From positions 2,507,001 to 2,571,000 of the forward strand of contig NC_041785.1 of assembly GCF_900090045.1 (NCBI RefSeq): a stretch of DNA of 64,000 nt, written 5' to 3'. This DNA comes from Plasmodium malariae. Taxonomy: Eukaryota > Apicomplexa > Aconoidasida > Haemosporida > Plasmodiidae. Positions 37,491 through 47,173 of this stretch are shown one piece after another. Made by a program: the position numbers and the translations under genes. The notes beneath the pieces are model-generated. The model was not told the DNA's origin. It did no database searches and saw only the letters and a list, made by a program, of their open reading frames with translations. Each line of letters opens with the position of its first letter. Positions within the stretch are counted from its first letter, which is position 1.

Positions 37491-37534
37491 CCATATTTTT
37501 TTATTTTTTTTTTTAATAATACAAATAGAACAAA

Positions 37535-40500
37535 ATGAGTGTCGGTGTACCAGTTACCAAATCTTTTAACAAATTAAAAAAGTATCCATACGAAATAAAT
37601 AAATTTGATAGAAGAGAAACAAATGAATATTTTTATTTACCTGTTGACTGTCCTCGTATGAAAAAATGTGATGATGCATATTGTCCATTAGCACACACAA
37701 AATTAGAAAAGATATTTCATCCCATAGTATACAAAACACAAGCTTGTCAAATGGCAAAAGATGGAGCTTGTGATTACTTTCAGAAATGTGCTTTTTATCA
37801 TGATTCGAATGATAAAAATGAGGCACATTTAAATTGGACCATTTGGGAAAAAAAATGGGACAAATGGAGGAATAATATTGATACTATTTTAACTCAACAT
37901 AATAAAAATGATAAAGAAATAAGAAGAAAAGTAGAAAGTATTTTAAAAATACGTATGCCTCATTTTAATTATAGTACAAATAAAAATAACCTATTTTTTA
38001 ACAAAAATATGTCTTATAATTCTACTTGGCCAAATTTGAGTAATATCAGTGGAACAAACGTAGGAAATAGTAGCATAGGGAATAGTGGTGTAGTAAATAG
38101 TGGTATGGTAAACAGTAGCATGATAGGTAGTACTATGGTGGGTAGTAGCTTAGTAAGTAGTAACATGGTGAGTAACAGTGCAGTAAGTAGTAGCGTAGGA
38201 AGTAATAGCGTAGGAAGCAACAACATGGGAAGTAGCTGCATAGGAAATAACAACAACAAAATGAACAGCGTAAATAACATCTTGTGCAACTCTTTGAATT
38301 CTCCACTAATGCAATGTCCCACCTCTCTTTTTAACAACACATGGAATAAACATTTAAATGGTAGTAAAAAAAATTTCAAAAATGGAAACGAAGGTAAACA
38401 TAATAATATGAATAGTAGTATTAATAGTAATATTAATAGTAATATGAATAGTAATATTAATAGTAATATTAATAGTAATATTAATAGTAATATTAATAGT
38501 AGTATTAATAGTAATATTAATGGTAATAGTAATAATAACAGTAACTCATGCTGGATGAATGAGATAAATGATATTGGAAATATGAATTTTGAGAAAACCT
38601 CACATATGAACACAAATATTGTGGGAAAAAATAATGCATATTATGATGAGACATTAAGTTACAATAGTAATGCTACAGATTGTGGGATGAATCTTGATAT
38701 GTTGGATAACAATGCATATAAAGTTGTTGAATTTTGTTTTACTGATTATGAAACAAATAGGAATAACAGCAGCAACAATAGTAGTTGTAATAACAACAAT
38801 AGCAGTAACAACAACAGTAGCAGTAACAACAACAATAGCAGTAACAACAACAGTAGCAGTAACAACAACAGTAGCAGTAACAACAACAGTAGCAGTAACA
38901 TCAACAGTAGCAGTAACATCAACAGTAGCAGTAACATCAACAGTAGCAGTAACAACAACATTAACAGTTACGGCAGTAACAACAGTAACAACTGCAAGGA
39001 CGATAGTGCCGAAATTTTTAATGTTCATTTGGTGAATTCCTTCTTTTCATTACATGGTCCTAAAGGAATAGAAAATGAAAGGCAAAGTTCTTCAAATATT
39101 AGTAGCAATAACAACAATATATATGGAGGTAATATTTTTCAAGACGTGAAATATAACAAAACATGTGAATATATTCCAAACATTTCAGAAGAAATAAGCG
39201 ATAACCGATATAAAAAATCACACACTTTATCCGCTAATTTTAAAGAAAATTTTATAACAGATATGAACAGTTCAGTTAACAATTTTGAATTAACTAATTC
39301 AAAATATTTTTGCAATAATTCTAATAATACAGCTATATTCGATAACTACGTGAACTTGTCTACTTTCTTTGACGTAAATGTTAATAATAAGTTAAATAGT
39401 TTTACGAATATTTCAAACTGTAATACGTTCGACCACCTGACTTTTGATGAGATGACCAAAAATAATAATGCTAATAATTTTTTCCTGTCAAATGAAAATG
39501 TAGTAGTAGAAGGAGCAAACAACATGAGAAATGGTGAACAGATAGCAGATGTAAACAGTGGAAGTTTGAAGGAAGAGGTGAAATGGGAGAAAGAAGAAAA
39601 GGAAGAAAAGGGAGTAAAAGAAGGAAAAGAAGAAATGGCAGTAAACAGTGCTAGTAATTTATTAGGGGGAAGTGGTGGAAAGACCGCAAATAAGATATCG
39701 AAAAAGGGTAAAAATAAAAAGGGTGTTGCAAATGGTTTAAGTAATACTAGCAATAACATTACCGCTGTAGTTGCAAGTAGTAACACTGTGAACAACGAAA
39801 GTAGTAACAACAATAGTAACGCTACTCGAAGTGGTAATAATGTGAAAGAGCCTAATTTTAGCGAGATCATTAGCCCAAAAAACAGCGAAAATAAATGTGA
39901 GGCACATGATAAAAAGAAGAACAATAAAAAGGAAAATCGACAAAACAAAAATTGCATTAATGAAAAAGATCCAGATGAAAACAAAAATGGAAATAACAAA
40001 ATGTCGCATGAAAAGGAAAAGAACGATGATGATTGTAAAAGTATTGAAAACACTTCTTTTTTAGATAAGGAAAAAAATAAAAATATGAAAAATAAAAACA
40101 ATGAAAATCAGAATAATAATAAAAAGAATAATAACACAGCAACAAATAATAACAACAGCGTTGCTAAAAATGCGGGAAAACATGCAAAGAAAAGTGTAAC
40201 AGAGAATGCTAATAATAATAATAACACAAAAGATAAAAAGATGAATGAGCAGAATAGTGAAAATGTTTGTAATGAAGGTTCATTTAGTAACAGAAAAAAT
40301 ATACCATGTTTTCAACTAAAAAGAAGTTATAGTGATGTTAGCTCGGAAAATAAGAATAACAATGATTGTAGTACCCCCAAGAATAATAACAGTAGTAATA
40401 ATGGTAGTTGTAATAATTTCAATAGTAGCAATATCACCTGTAATAATGGCAGTAACGCCAAAGAGATAGATAAGTGCAATAACAATGAGCTCGTTAACAA

Positions 40501-42385
40501 CAGTGACAAAATTAATAAAAAGAAAATTAATAACAATAGTGCAACAAGTAATAGTGCGTGTAACAATGCGAATATTAATGTGAGTAATAATGTGAGTAAT
40601 AATGAGAGTAATAATGCAAGTAATAAAGACCATAAGCACAATGCAGCAATCAGCGGCAGCATTATCTGTGAAAAAGCGGACAAAAAAAACAACATTAATG
40701 ATAGCGTTAGTTTTAACCACCAAATTAGTAGAGATGATAAATATGTAAAATGTGTAGATATTAATGAAGAAGATGATAAGAGAAAAAAAAAAAATATAGA
40801 TAACAATAAGAATAACTTTTTAAATGGTAAGGACAATAGCTGTAAAGGAAGCAGTAACAGTGTAGCAAAGACCCCCGTTAATAATGTTAAGGTAAGTGCA
40901 AATGAAAACAATATTCACAGTAGTAGTGATAATGTGGGTAATGCTCCTAATGGTTCTGTTGCTACCACGTTGATCCATAGTCCACCGAGAATTAACAGTC
41001 ATGACAAAGAAAACAAAAAAAAAAACAATACTACTACTACTAATAATTGTAATAACGATAGTAATAATAATACTGCTAATACTTGTAATAACGATAGTAA
41101 TAATAATACTACTAATAATTGTAATAACGATAGTAATAATAATACTACTAATAATTGTAATAACGATAGTAATAATAATACTACTAATAATTGTAATAAC
41201 GATAGTAACAATAATATTACTAATAATAGCAATAGCGGTATTAATAATAATATTACTAATAATAGCAATAGTGGTAGTAATAATAATATTACTAATAATA
41301 GCAATAGTGGTAGTAATAATAATAACAAAATAACCTTTGGCTATGTAAATAATAAAGAAAACATTAATAATAGTAATCACAGTGCAACTAATGCCAATTG
41401 TTCCATTAGAAGAACATCTGCTATTGAATCCATGCCCAACAGTGATAACATTGGCGGAGATAAAAAATACGTCAATAACAGTTTAGGAGTAAATTATACA
41501 TATAAGAAAGACAATATGTTCTTAAATGAACTAAATAAGATGAATGAATATTGTATTTCGAATAAACGTATTATTAAGGGCCAAAATAATATATTTTGTA
41601 ATAGTTCAAGAAATAATATGGAAAATATGATTGATAGTTGTATAAGTATAGACAATAAATCAGAAGAATTTGAGCACTATAAAAATATGAACACTAATTA
41701 TAGTAAAAAAAATAACAACAAATCATTTTTTAAAAAAGAGAAGAGCTTAAATATGGAAGTGCAAGGCATAAGTGATGATAATACAATTAGCAGCACATTA
41801 GATGAACACATGAATAGAATTCTAAAAGGAAATAACAGAACGAACGATAGTAATAACATTTTTTTCAGAAAAGATGAAATATTTAGTTCAGCAGGAAATA
41901 ATAATTGTTTTGAAAATAATATTGAAAATAGTATCGAAAATAGTATTGAAAATAGTAACAAATGTGAGGATTATAATTTAAATGATAACGAAGTTAATGA
42001 ATCATTTGATTATACAAATAATTTGTTGAATATATTTTTGTCATGTAATAGTATAAATGAAAATTTTGATGAAGTAAATGAAGGTAGTACCAATTTTGAC
42101 GAGTATAAATCAGACACGAATTCTTTTAATAATATAGAGAAAAGTATGACAAATATATGTGAAATATTTAACAATTCTTCAAACAATAATTCTAATCTTT
42201 TTGGCAATTACAACTTTTATGGACAAACATGTTTACAATGTAAGCATTATAAGAATGAAATAAAAAACTTAATGCAGCAAGTACAATTTTTAAGGGAAGA
42301 GCTTTTAAGATATAAACAAATAATTATTGCATCGGGAATAAATGATAATTTTGATAATAAATTTAATAATTGGAATTACAACTAG
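37535..42385 (+). CDS. CCCH zinc-finger protein with very long Asn-rich body
   Basis: The 1616-residue single-exon protein is a probable RNA-binding regulator. Two adjacent CCCH fingers are at the N-terminus: C39-x5-C45-x4-C50-x3-H54 and C71-x7-C79-x5-C85-x3-H89, joined by FHPIVYKTQAC, a linker typical of plant-type and Unkempt-type tandem fingers. A charged segment (WEKKWDKWRNNIDTIL) follows. Most of residues 150-1450 is low complexity: Ser/Val/Met-Gly repeats, INSN repeats (about 290-330), SSNNN repeats (about 410-480), TTNNCNNDSNN repeats (about 1175-1250). A C-terminal segment with CLQCKHYKNEIKN and a Leu heptad pattern (LMQQVQFLREELLRYKQ, about 1575-1600) looks like a short coiled coil for dimerisation. 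The start is the first ATG after an AAC-hexamer leader. Target RNAs are unknown. Confidence 0.9.
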   Translation: MSVGVPVTKSFNKLKKYPYEINKFDRRETNEYFYLPVDCPRMKKCDDAYCPLAHTKLEKIFHPIVYKTQACQMAKDGACDYFQKCAFYHDSNDKNEAHLNWTIWEKKWDKWRNNIDTILTQHNKNDKEIRRKVESILKIRMPHFNYSTNKNNLFFNKNMSYNSTWPNLSNISGTNVGNSSIGNSGVVNSGMVNSSMIGSTMVGSSLVSSNMVSNSAVSSSVGSNSVGSNNMGSSCIGNNNNKMNSVNNILCNSLNSPLMQCPTSLFNNTWNKHLNGSKKNFKNGNEGKHNNMNSSINSNINSNMNSNINSNINSNINSNINSSINSNINGNSNNNSNSCWMNEINDIGNMNFEKTSHMNTNIVGKNNAYYDETLSYNSNATDCGMNLDMLDNNAYKVVEFCFTDYETNRNNSSNNSSCNNNNSSNNNSSSNNNNSSNNNSSSNNNSSSNNNSSSNINSSSNINSSSNINSSSNNNINSYGSNNSNNCKDDSAEIFNVHLVNSFFSLHGPKGIENERQSSSNISSNNNNIYGGNIFQDVKYNKTCEYIPNISEEISDNRYKKSHTLSANFKENFITDMNSSVNNFELTNSKYFCNNSNNTAIFDNYVNLSTFFDVNVNNKLNSFTNISNCNTFDHLTFDEMTKNNNANNFFLSNENVVVEGANNMRNGEQIADVNSGSLKEEVKWEKEEKEEKGVKEGKEEMAVNSASNLLGGSGGKTANKISKKGKNKKGVANGLSNTSNNITAVVASSNTVNNESSNNNSNATRSGNNVKEPNFSEIISPKNSENKCEAHDKKKNNKKENRQNKNCINEKDPDENKNGNNKMSHEKEKNDDDCKSIENTSFLDKEKNKNMKNKNNENQNNNKKNNNTATNNNNSVAKNAGKHAKKSVTENANNNNNTKDKKMNEQNSENVCNEGSFSNRKNIPCFQLKRSYSDVSSENKNNNDCSTPKNNNSSNNGSCNNFNSSNITCNNGSNAKEIDKCNNNELVNNSDKINKKKINNNSATSNSACNNANINVSNNVSNNESNNASNKDHKHNAAISGSIICEKADKKNNINDSVSFNHQISRDDKYVKCVDINEEDDKRKKKNIDNNKNNFLNGKDNSCKGSSNSVAKTPVNNVKVSANENNIHSSSDNVGNAPNGSVATTLIHSPPRINSHDKENKKKNNTTTTNNCNNDSNNNTANTCNNDSNNNTTNNCNNDSNNNTTNNCNNDSNNNTTNNCNNDSNNNITNNSNSGINNNITNNSNSGSNNNITNNSNSGSNNNNKITFGYVNNKENINNSNHSATNANCSIRRTSAIESMPNSDNIGGDKKYVNNSLGVNYTYKKDNMFLNELNKMNEYCISNKRIIKGQNNIFCNSSRNNMENMIDSCISIDNKSEEFEHYKNMNTNYSKKNNNKSFFKKEKSLNMEVQGISDDNTISSTLDEHMNRILKGNNRTNDSNNIFFRKDEIFSSAGNNNCFENNIENSIENSIENSNKCEDYNLNDNEVNESFDYTNNLLNIFLSCNSINENFDEVNEGSTNFDEYKSDTNSFNNIEKSMTNICEIFNNSSNNNSNLFGNYNFYGQTCLQCKHYKNEIKNLMQQVQFLREELLRYKQIIIASGINDNFDNKFNNWNYN

Positions 42386-44150
42386 GTAAAATGAACAGAA
42401 GTTTGATGATATTTGCGTAATAAGAATTTTATATCTTTTATATATGGGAAGATGGTTGAAAATAAAAAAAAAAATAAGAAAATTGTGTAAGACTATCTCA
42501 GTTACTAAATGATTCGTATATAATTCTTTTTTTAATATTTTTACGTCTCTTAATGCGCTCTTCCAGTTTGGAAGGTGGACACACACATTGTGTATATCAG
42601 TCCATACATCTATGTGTACGTAACTATGCATGTATTTACATATATATATATATATGTATGTACGTTCATACTCACGTATACATATGCGAATTTATCTTCG
42701 CGAACAAAACCCGCATTCACGTTTGTCAGGATTTGATTTTTAAGTATGCATATATGTACAAACATTTTTGCGTAGAGTATTGCCATATAAGTACTTATAC
42801 GTCGTTACGGTTTTGTAAAAAAATTTGTTTGAAAACCTGTGCTGCTTTTGTGTGTGTATGTAATTATTATTATTACTATTACTACTAACATAATCGCTGT
42901 TATTTTATTCTCTTTTTTTTATTTATTTATTCCTCCTTTAAAAAATATATATATAATTTAGATACAACGACTTGTGTTTGACAAAATATGCATTCTTCCA
43001 TTTTTTAAAATTTGCACAGATGATTTCGAATTATACGCACACAAATTTACGAGTTGAAATTATGTTAACGAATTAAGTAGAATGGGAAAAGATGTTATGT
43101 ACGTTTTTTTTTTTTTTTGACAGATATTTTAACATAACCATACACAGTGCCTTTTCGTTTTAGTGCTCGTTACATGCTTTTTTTTTTTTTTTTTTTTTTA
43201 ATAAGCACATAAAAGTTTGTGAGTATACTTGCTATTTTTTCTATTTGTGTTTATAAAATGAGTATATTTCTTTTTTTAAAAAAAAGAGGGTATACATTTT
43301 AAATGTGTAATGTAATATTACACTCACGCGTATAATATAGAAACAAGATTATATATTTATGTATATATTCAAAGGTACATATATATTGTAAAATAATTTT
43401 ATTTTTTGTACAATTTTTGTTTATTTGTATAATTGTTAAAAAGTAATGTAAAAAAAGCACATATGTATATATACATTATACACATATATATATTATATAT
43501 ATGTACATGCGTATTTTCCATGTAATAACTAGAATTAACTTCATTTAATTAAATTGTTTGTGGTTTTATGTTTTTACCTAAATTCAAACATATTCTTCAT
43601 GTTTCAAAATTAATGTAAATATATATACAAATTATCCAAAAATATGTAGAAATGAATATTTTATGTTTGTTAAACATATTGAATTAAAAAAAGGTAGAAA
43701 ATCAAATGGAGCATAAAAAATAAATGGCTCAAATAAAAAGAAAAAAAAAAAAAGAGAACTTTTTGTCCAAGATTTAATAAGGATAGAAATACTAATATAT
43801 ATGCTTCATAGAGATGCTCATAGACGGGTAAGAACAAATTCATATAATCCTGTACTTAAAAATGGTTATATATAAATGTGTTTATATAGGGGCATATTAT
43901 GAATACAGTACATGCATGTGTATTCTCTGCTTTTCTTTAAATATTTTTGACGTTGGGAATATTTTTAAAAAAATAAAATAACATTAGTTTTAGTTATTCA
44001 TGTAGCAGGAAGAACGAAATTACATTATTTCTTTTTTGTGCCTTTTTTTTTTTTTTTCATAAATGGTATTTCATGACCTTCAGTTATTATAAAAAATGAA
44101 ATACCATAATCTGAATATTTAGTTAATAGATAAATATTAACACTTTGAGA

Positions 44151-44514
44151 ATGAGTACTGTTCTGTCTTCCACGCTATATTTTAAGAAAACTTTTGTTCT
44201 CTCCGAAATTCAAATAAAAATAAGCGTATCCATGATAATATATTGAAAGATTATTTATAAAGTGCTATAATAAAAATAATTTTTTTTTTTTATTTGATTG
44301 CACTACAAATAGTTTATTTTGAAAGTGAACAAAATATATAACTTTATTTTTCATAAACTTAGGAGTTATATTAAAATTCTTTTTTTTTGTTTGTTTCTAT
44401 AAAGTGTATGTTTTAATTTTATCGCTTTTATTATTTTAGCAAGAAAAATTACTGACCTTTTATGAGACTTATAAGAGTAATGATACATGTATAGTACAAA
44501 GGATGATAAAATAA
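44151..44514 (+). CDS. Candidate two-exon microgene (49 residues)
   Basis: Possible exon 1 at 44151-44225 starts MSTVLSSTLYFKKTFVLSEI and ends before GTATCC. Possible exon 2 at 44440-44514 follows a T-rich tract ending TTATTTTAG and encodes QEKLLTFYETYKSNDTCIVQ plus four residues and TAA. Phases agree (0). The product has no recognisable domain. With stop codons common in such AT-rich DNA, frames of 25 codons can be chance; the pairing is inference. Confidence 0.2.
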
Positions 44515-45462
44515 AGTTTGTTATATATTATTGTTTAGGTATTATGAAGAGTAGAGAATAATGTAGGAAAAAATATGTATATATATAACATTTTTTTGAG
44601 AAAGTTTGAATTTGTTATGTATTTAATTTCTTTTTTATTGTTAATATAACCTTTCCTCCCTTTTTACATGATCCATTTTGAAGTTTATATATTTGAGGAT
44701 ATATCAAAAATATTTAATTTGAATTACTGAATTTATTTTTGAACTTTGTGAAATATTTTATATATAAAGGTATATATCGAGAAATAAAGGTACGTGAACA
44801 ATTATATAGAATAATTAATGGGCATTTTTGTACAATTGTAATAATAATATAATATATGTGATAAACTAATTGAAGATTTATTTTATGTGTGTTTGATGAA
44901 AATAACAACCTTTATTTTAAATGACACAAAAATGGAACAAATTATTATATCTTACAAAAATCAAAAAAAGACATTATATTCATATGCTTAATGATGAAAA
45001 GAGTTTGTAAGGGGATGGAGAAGAATATGTGTTTGTTTGAATATATAGAATATGAGCATATATACGCATACATACACTTACATATACACACATGTGTGGA
45101 AGTGCCATTAATTAGGCAAAAACCAAAAAAAAAAATTAAATTATATGGGAAAATTAAATTTAATTTATGTAAATAATTTAAATCCATCAGGTAATGTTAT
45201 CTAAATTTAGCTTCATGATGGCAAAAACAAGACATTTTTTTTTTATAACATTTTTTATTAATTAGAAAAAAATAAAAATAAAGATAAAAAGATAAAAGAT
45301 AAAAGAAAAACAAGGGGTTACTATTTATTGATGAAACATTAAGGGAAGACTTTAAGATTAGCTTATATTTTAATTTGCATAAATCGTAAAACATAAGCTG
45401 TCAGACAAGTTATAATGCTATTTGGTGTAGGGGTAGTTGGTTGCTTCTATTGTGCATAAGTA

Positions 45463-45494
<32 letters not shown>

Positions 45495-45860
45495 ACAACA
45501 AGTTGTTCAATTAAATAATATAAGTGTTAAAGCAATTTTTAGATATTTGATTAAAGTGTTCATTTTTTAACCGCAATAACAAACTTGGATTTATCGGAAT
45601 GTTCATATATTTCGTTTATATATATAGTTAATCATATATATTTTTATACACGTCTATATGTTTTTCGTTGAATAAATTGAATTTCACACTATTCAGATTA
45701 TTGCGATATTTAAGTAAAATCACTGTTGTAACAGATTAATAAAAAACAGGAGATATTCGCATAAAATATTTTTAGTATTCATTTGTTTGACAAATTGATG
45801 AGGGGATAAATTTGGTGAAATGTGAAATTATATTTTAAATGAAAATAGGTGATCGAAATG

Positions 45861-45893
<33 letters not shown>

Positions 45894-46141
45894 GCATGTA
45901 GGTTTGTTTGTGATTATGTATGTACATAATGAAGAGGAAACATTAAAATATTAAATTTCATTAATGGAATGAAGTTGATATTATTTTTAGAAATAATTAT
46001 GCTTTAAAGTTGTTAATTTAGCTCGCCAGACAGTAGAACAATTCTTTAAATAATAGATAATATGTTGTATTGTTATTTATTTTATTCAATATTTACCAGA
46101 GAGATAAAGTAAAATAAAGTCAAAACAAAATAAATTAATAC

Positions 46142-46173
<32 letters not shown>

Positions 46174-46448
46174 ATTGTATTTAAAATTTTATTGTTATAG
46201 TATATAAATTTATTAAATGAATTTTTCATATGCATTAAGGAAATTAAAATTATTATTTTTTTTTTTGGTGGTCAGGGGGAATGTGTGAATGACACACATA
46301 TTGGACAAACTGGGTGCATTTTACCTTTATTTTATATATGCTAATATATCATTATTCTCGTATGACAGTTAACAAAAATATAAAGAACCGAATAAATTCC
46401 GACATATTTATATATATGTGAATACATTTTAACTATATAGACATTAAA

Positions 46449-46498
<50 letters not shown>

Positions 46499-46683
46499 GC
46501 ATATATATTAATTTTTTTTTGTAGTACTGAGTATTTCATATTTTGAAATGAAATGGAGAAAAAATAAATGTAATGAATAGAGTAATAAAGTTCTTGAGAA
46601 AATAAATAATTCGGAAAAAGAATATTCTTTTGAAGTCGTAAAAAGAGAAAAAAAAAAAAAAATTAAGGGAATAACCAAAAAAT

Positions 46684-47100
46684 ATGGCATATTATATGTT
46701 ATGTTATAATTTTGAATATGTACAGTTAATACAATTTTTAGAGAACATTTCAAATGCCCTTTTATTTAGTTTAGCTGTATTGTATGAAAATTTTGGCAGA
46801 CTAAAAAATTTTAGGATATATTAATATTGCATCATCTTACCACTGAATTGTTGAAGTGTCTGTTCGTTGAGGTGTAACATTAGCGCACTTTTGAAAGTAC
46901 TAAACGTTGAAATATTGAAATGTTGGAATACATGTTATGGCGAACAATATATAGTTTATTTTGTTAATACTTCACAGAAAGAAGTGTTATTGAATATAAT
47001 ATTTTTGAGGAGTATATTAACACAATTTGATCAAGTAGTGTTAAAATTGTTAGGAAGAAGGATTGATCGTTATTTCCCAACATTTTTGATGTATTTTTAA
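46684..47100 (+). pseudogene. Possible relic: one frame open over 139 codons except for two stops
   Basis: From an ATG at 46684 a single frame reads through to TAA at 47098-47100, interrupted only by TAA at 46822 and TGA at 46852. The first part (MAYYMLCYNFEYVQLIQFLE...) and the last (about 76 codons, including VNTSQKEVLLNIIFL and VVLKLLGRRIDRYFP) both look coding-like. It lies just upstream of the exported-protein gene and partly overlaps its presumed promoter. It may be a decayed gene, exons of an unrecognised gene, or chance. Confidence 0.3.
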
Positions 47101-47173
47101 TACATTTCTAACATATCTTTTATGTTTCCACTATTTATTAAATTTTCCCAATAAGTTTTACATTATCCCAATT

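Larger units (their letters stand above)
31130..37534. promoter_or_regulatory. 6.4 kb divergent intergenic region between MTR4 and the CCCH gene
   Basis: This is unusually long for two head-to-head genes. Contents: (TA)n tracts at 31208-31252, 31460-31495 and 32322-32347; two small candidate ORFs near 32 kb and one near 37 kb (listed separately); an A+T-rich stretch at 33-35 kb with nothing recognisable; a (GAT)n microsatellite at about 35406-35457; a 17 bp repeat (TTCTATGTTAATAATT type, about 36031-36110); a long poly(A) at 36424-36475; and a (TCTCATTC)-type repeat at 36646-36680. Just before the CCCH gene lies a G+C-richer hexamer repeat (37406-37490). Confidence 0.5.
42386..47173. other. 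4.8 kb gene-poor transition region with scattered coding-like islands
   Basis: Between the CCCH gene and the first exported-protein gene. Mostly AT-rich with (TA)n at 45466-45495, 45868-45891 and 46467-46490, and poly(A) at 46142-46170. Short coding-like islands occur at 43801-43875, 44151-44514, 46280-46346 and 46684-47100; only the longer ones are listed. No RNA gene recognised. Confidence 0.5.

Noticed and set aside
38014..41380. Leu/Ile/Val-rich frames within the CCCH gene on both strands
   Set aside because: Shadows of Asn/Ser triplet repeats in other frames.
42553..42888. 111-codon plus frame after the CCCH gene
   Set aside because: Contains TA and CATA repeat translations (YIYIYI, CMYVHTHV) and a poly-Tyr end; lies in the 3' flank.
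45418..45445. tRNA-like box A (TTGGTGTAGGGGTAGTTGG)
   Set aside because: No box B or acceptor-stem pairing downstream; the following bases are a TA repeat.
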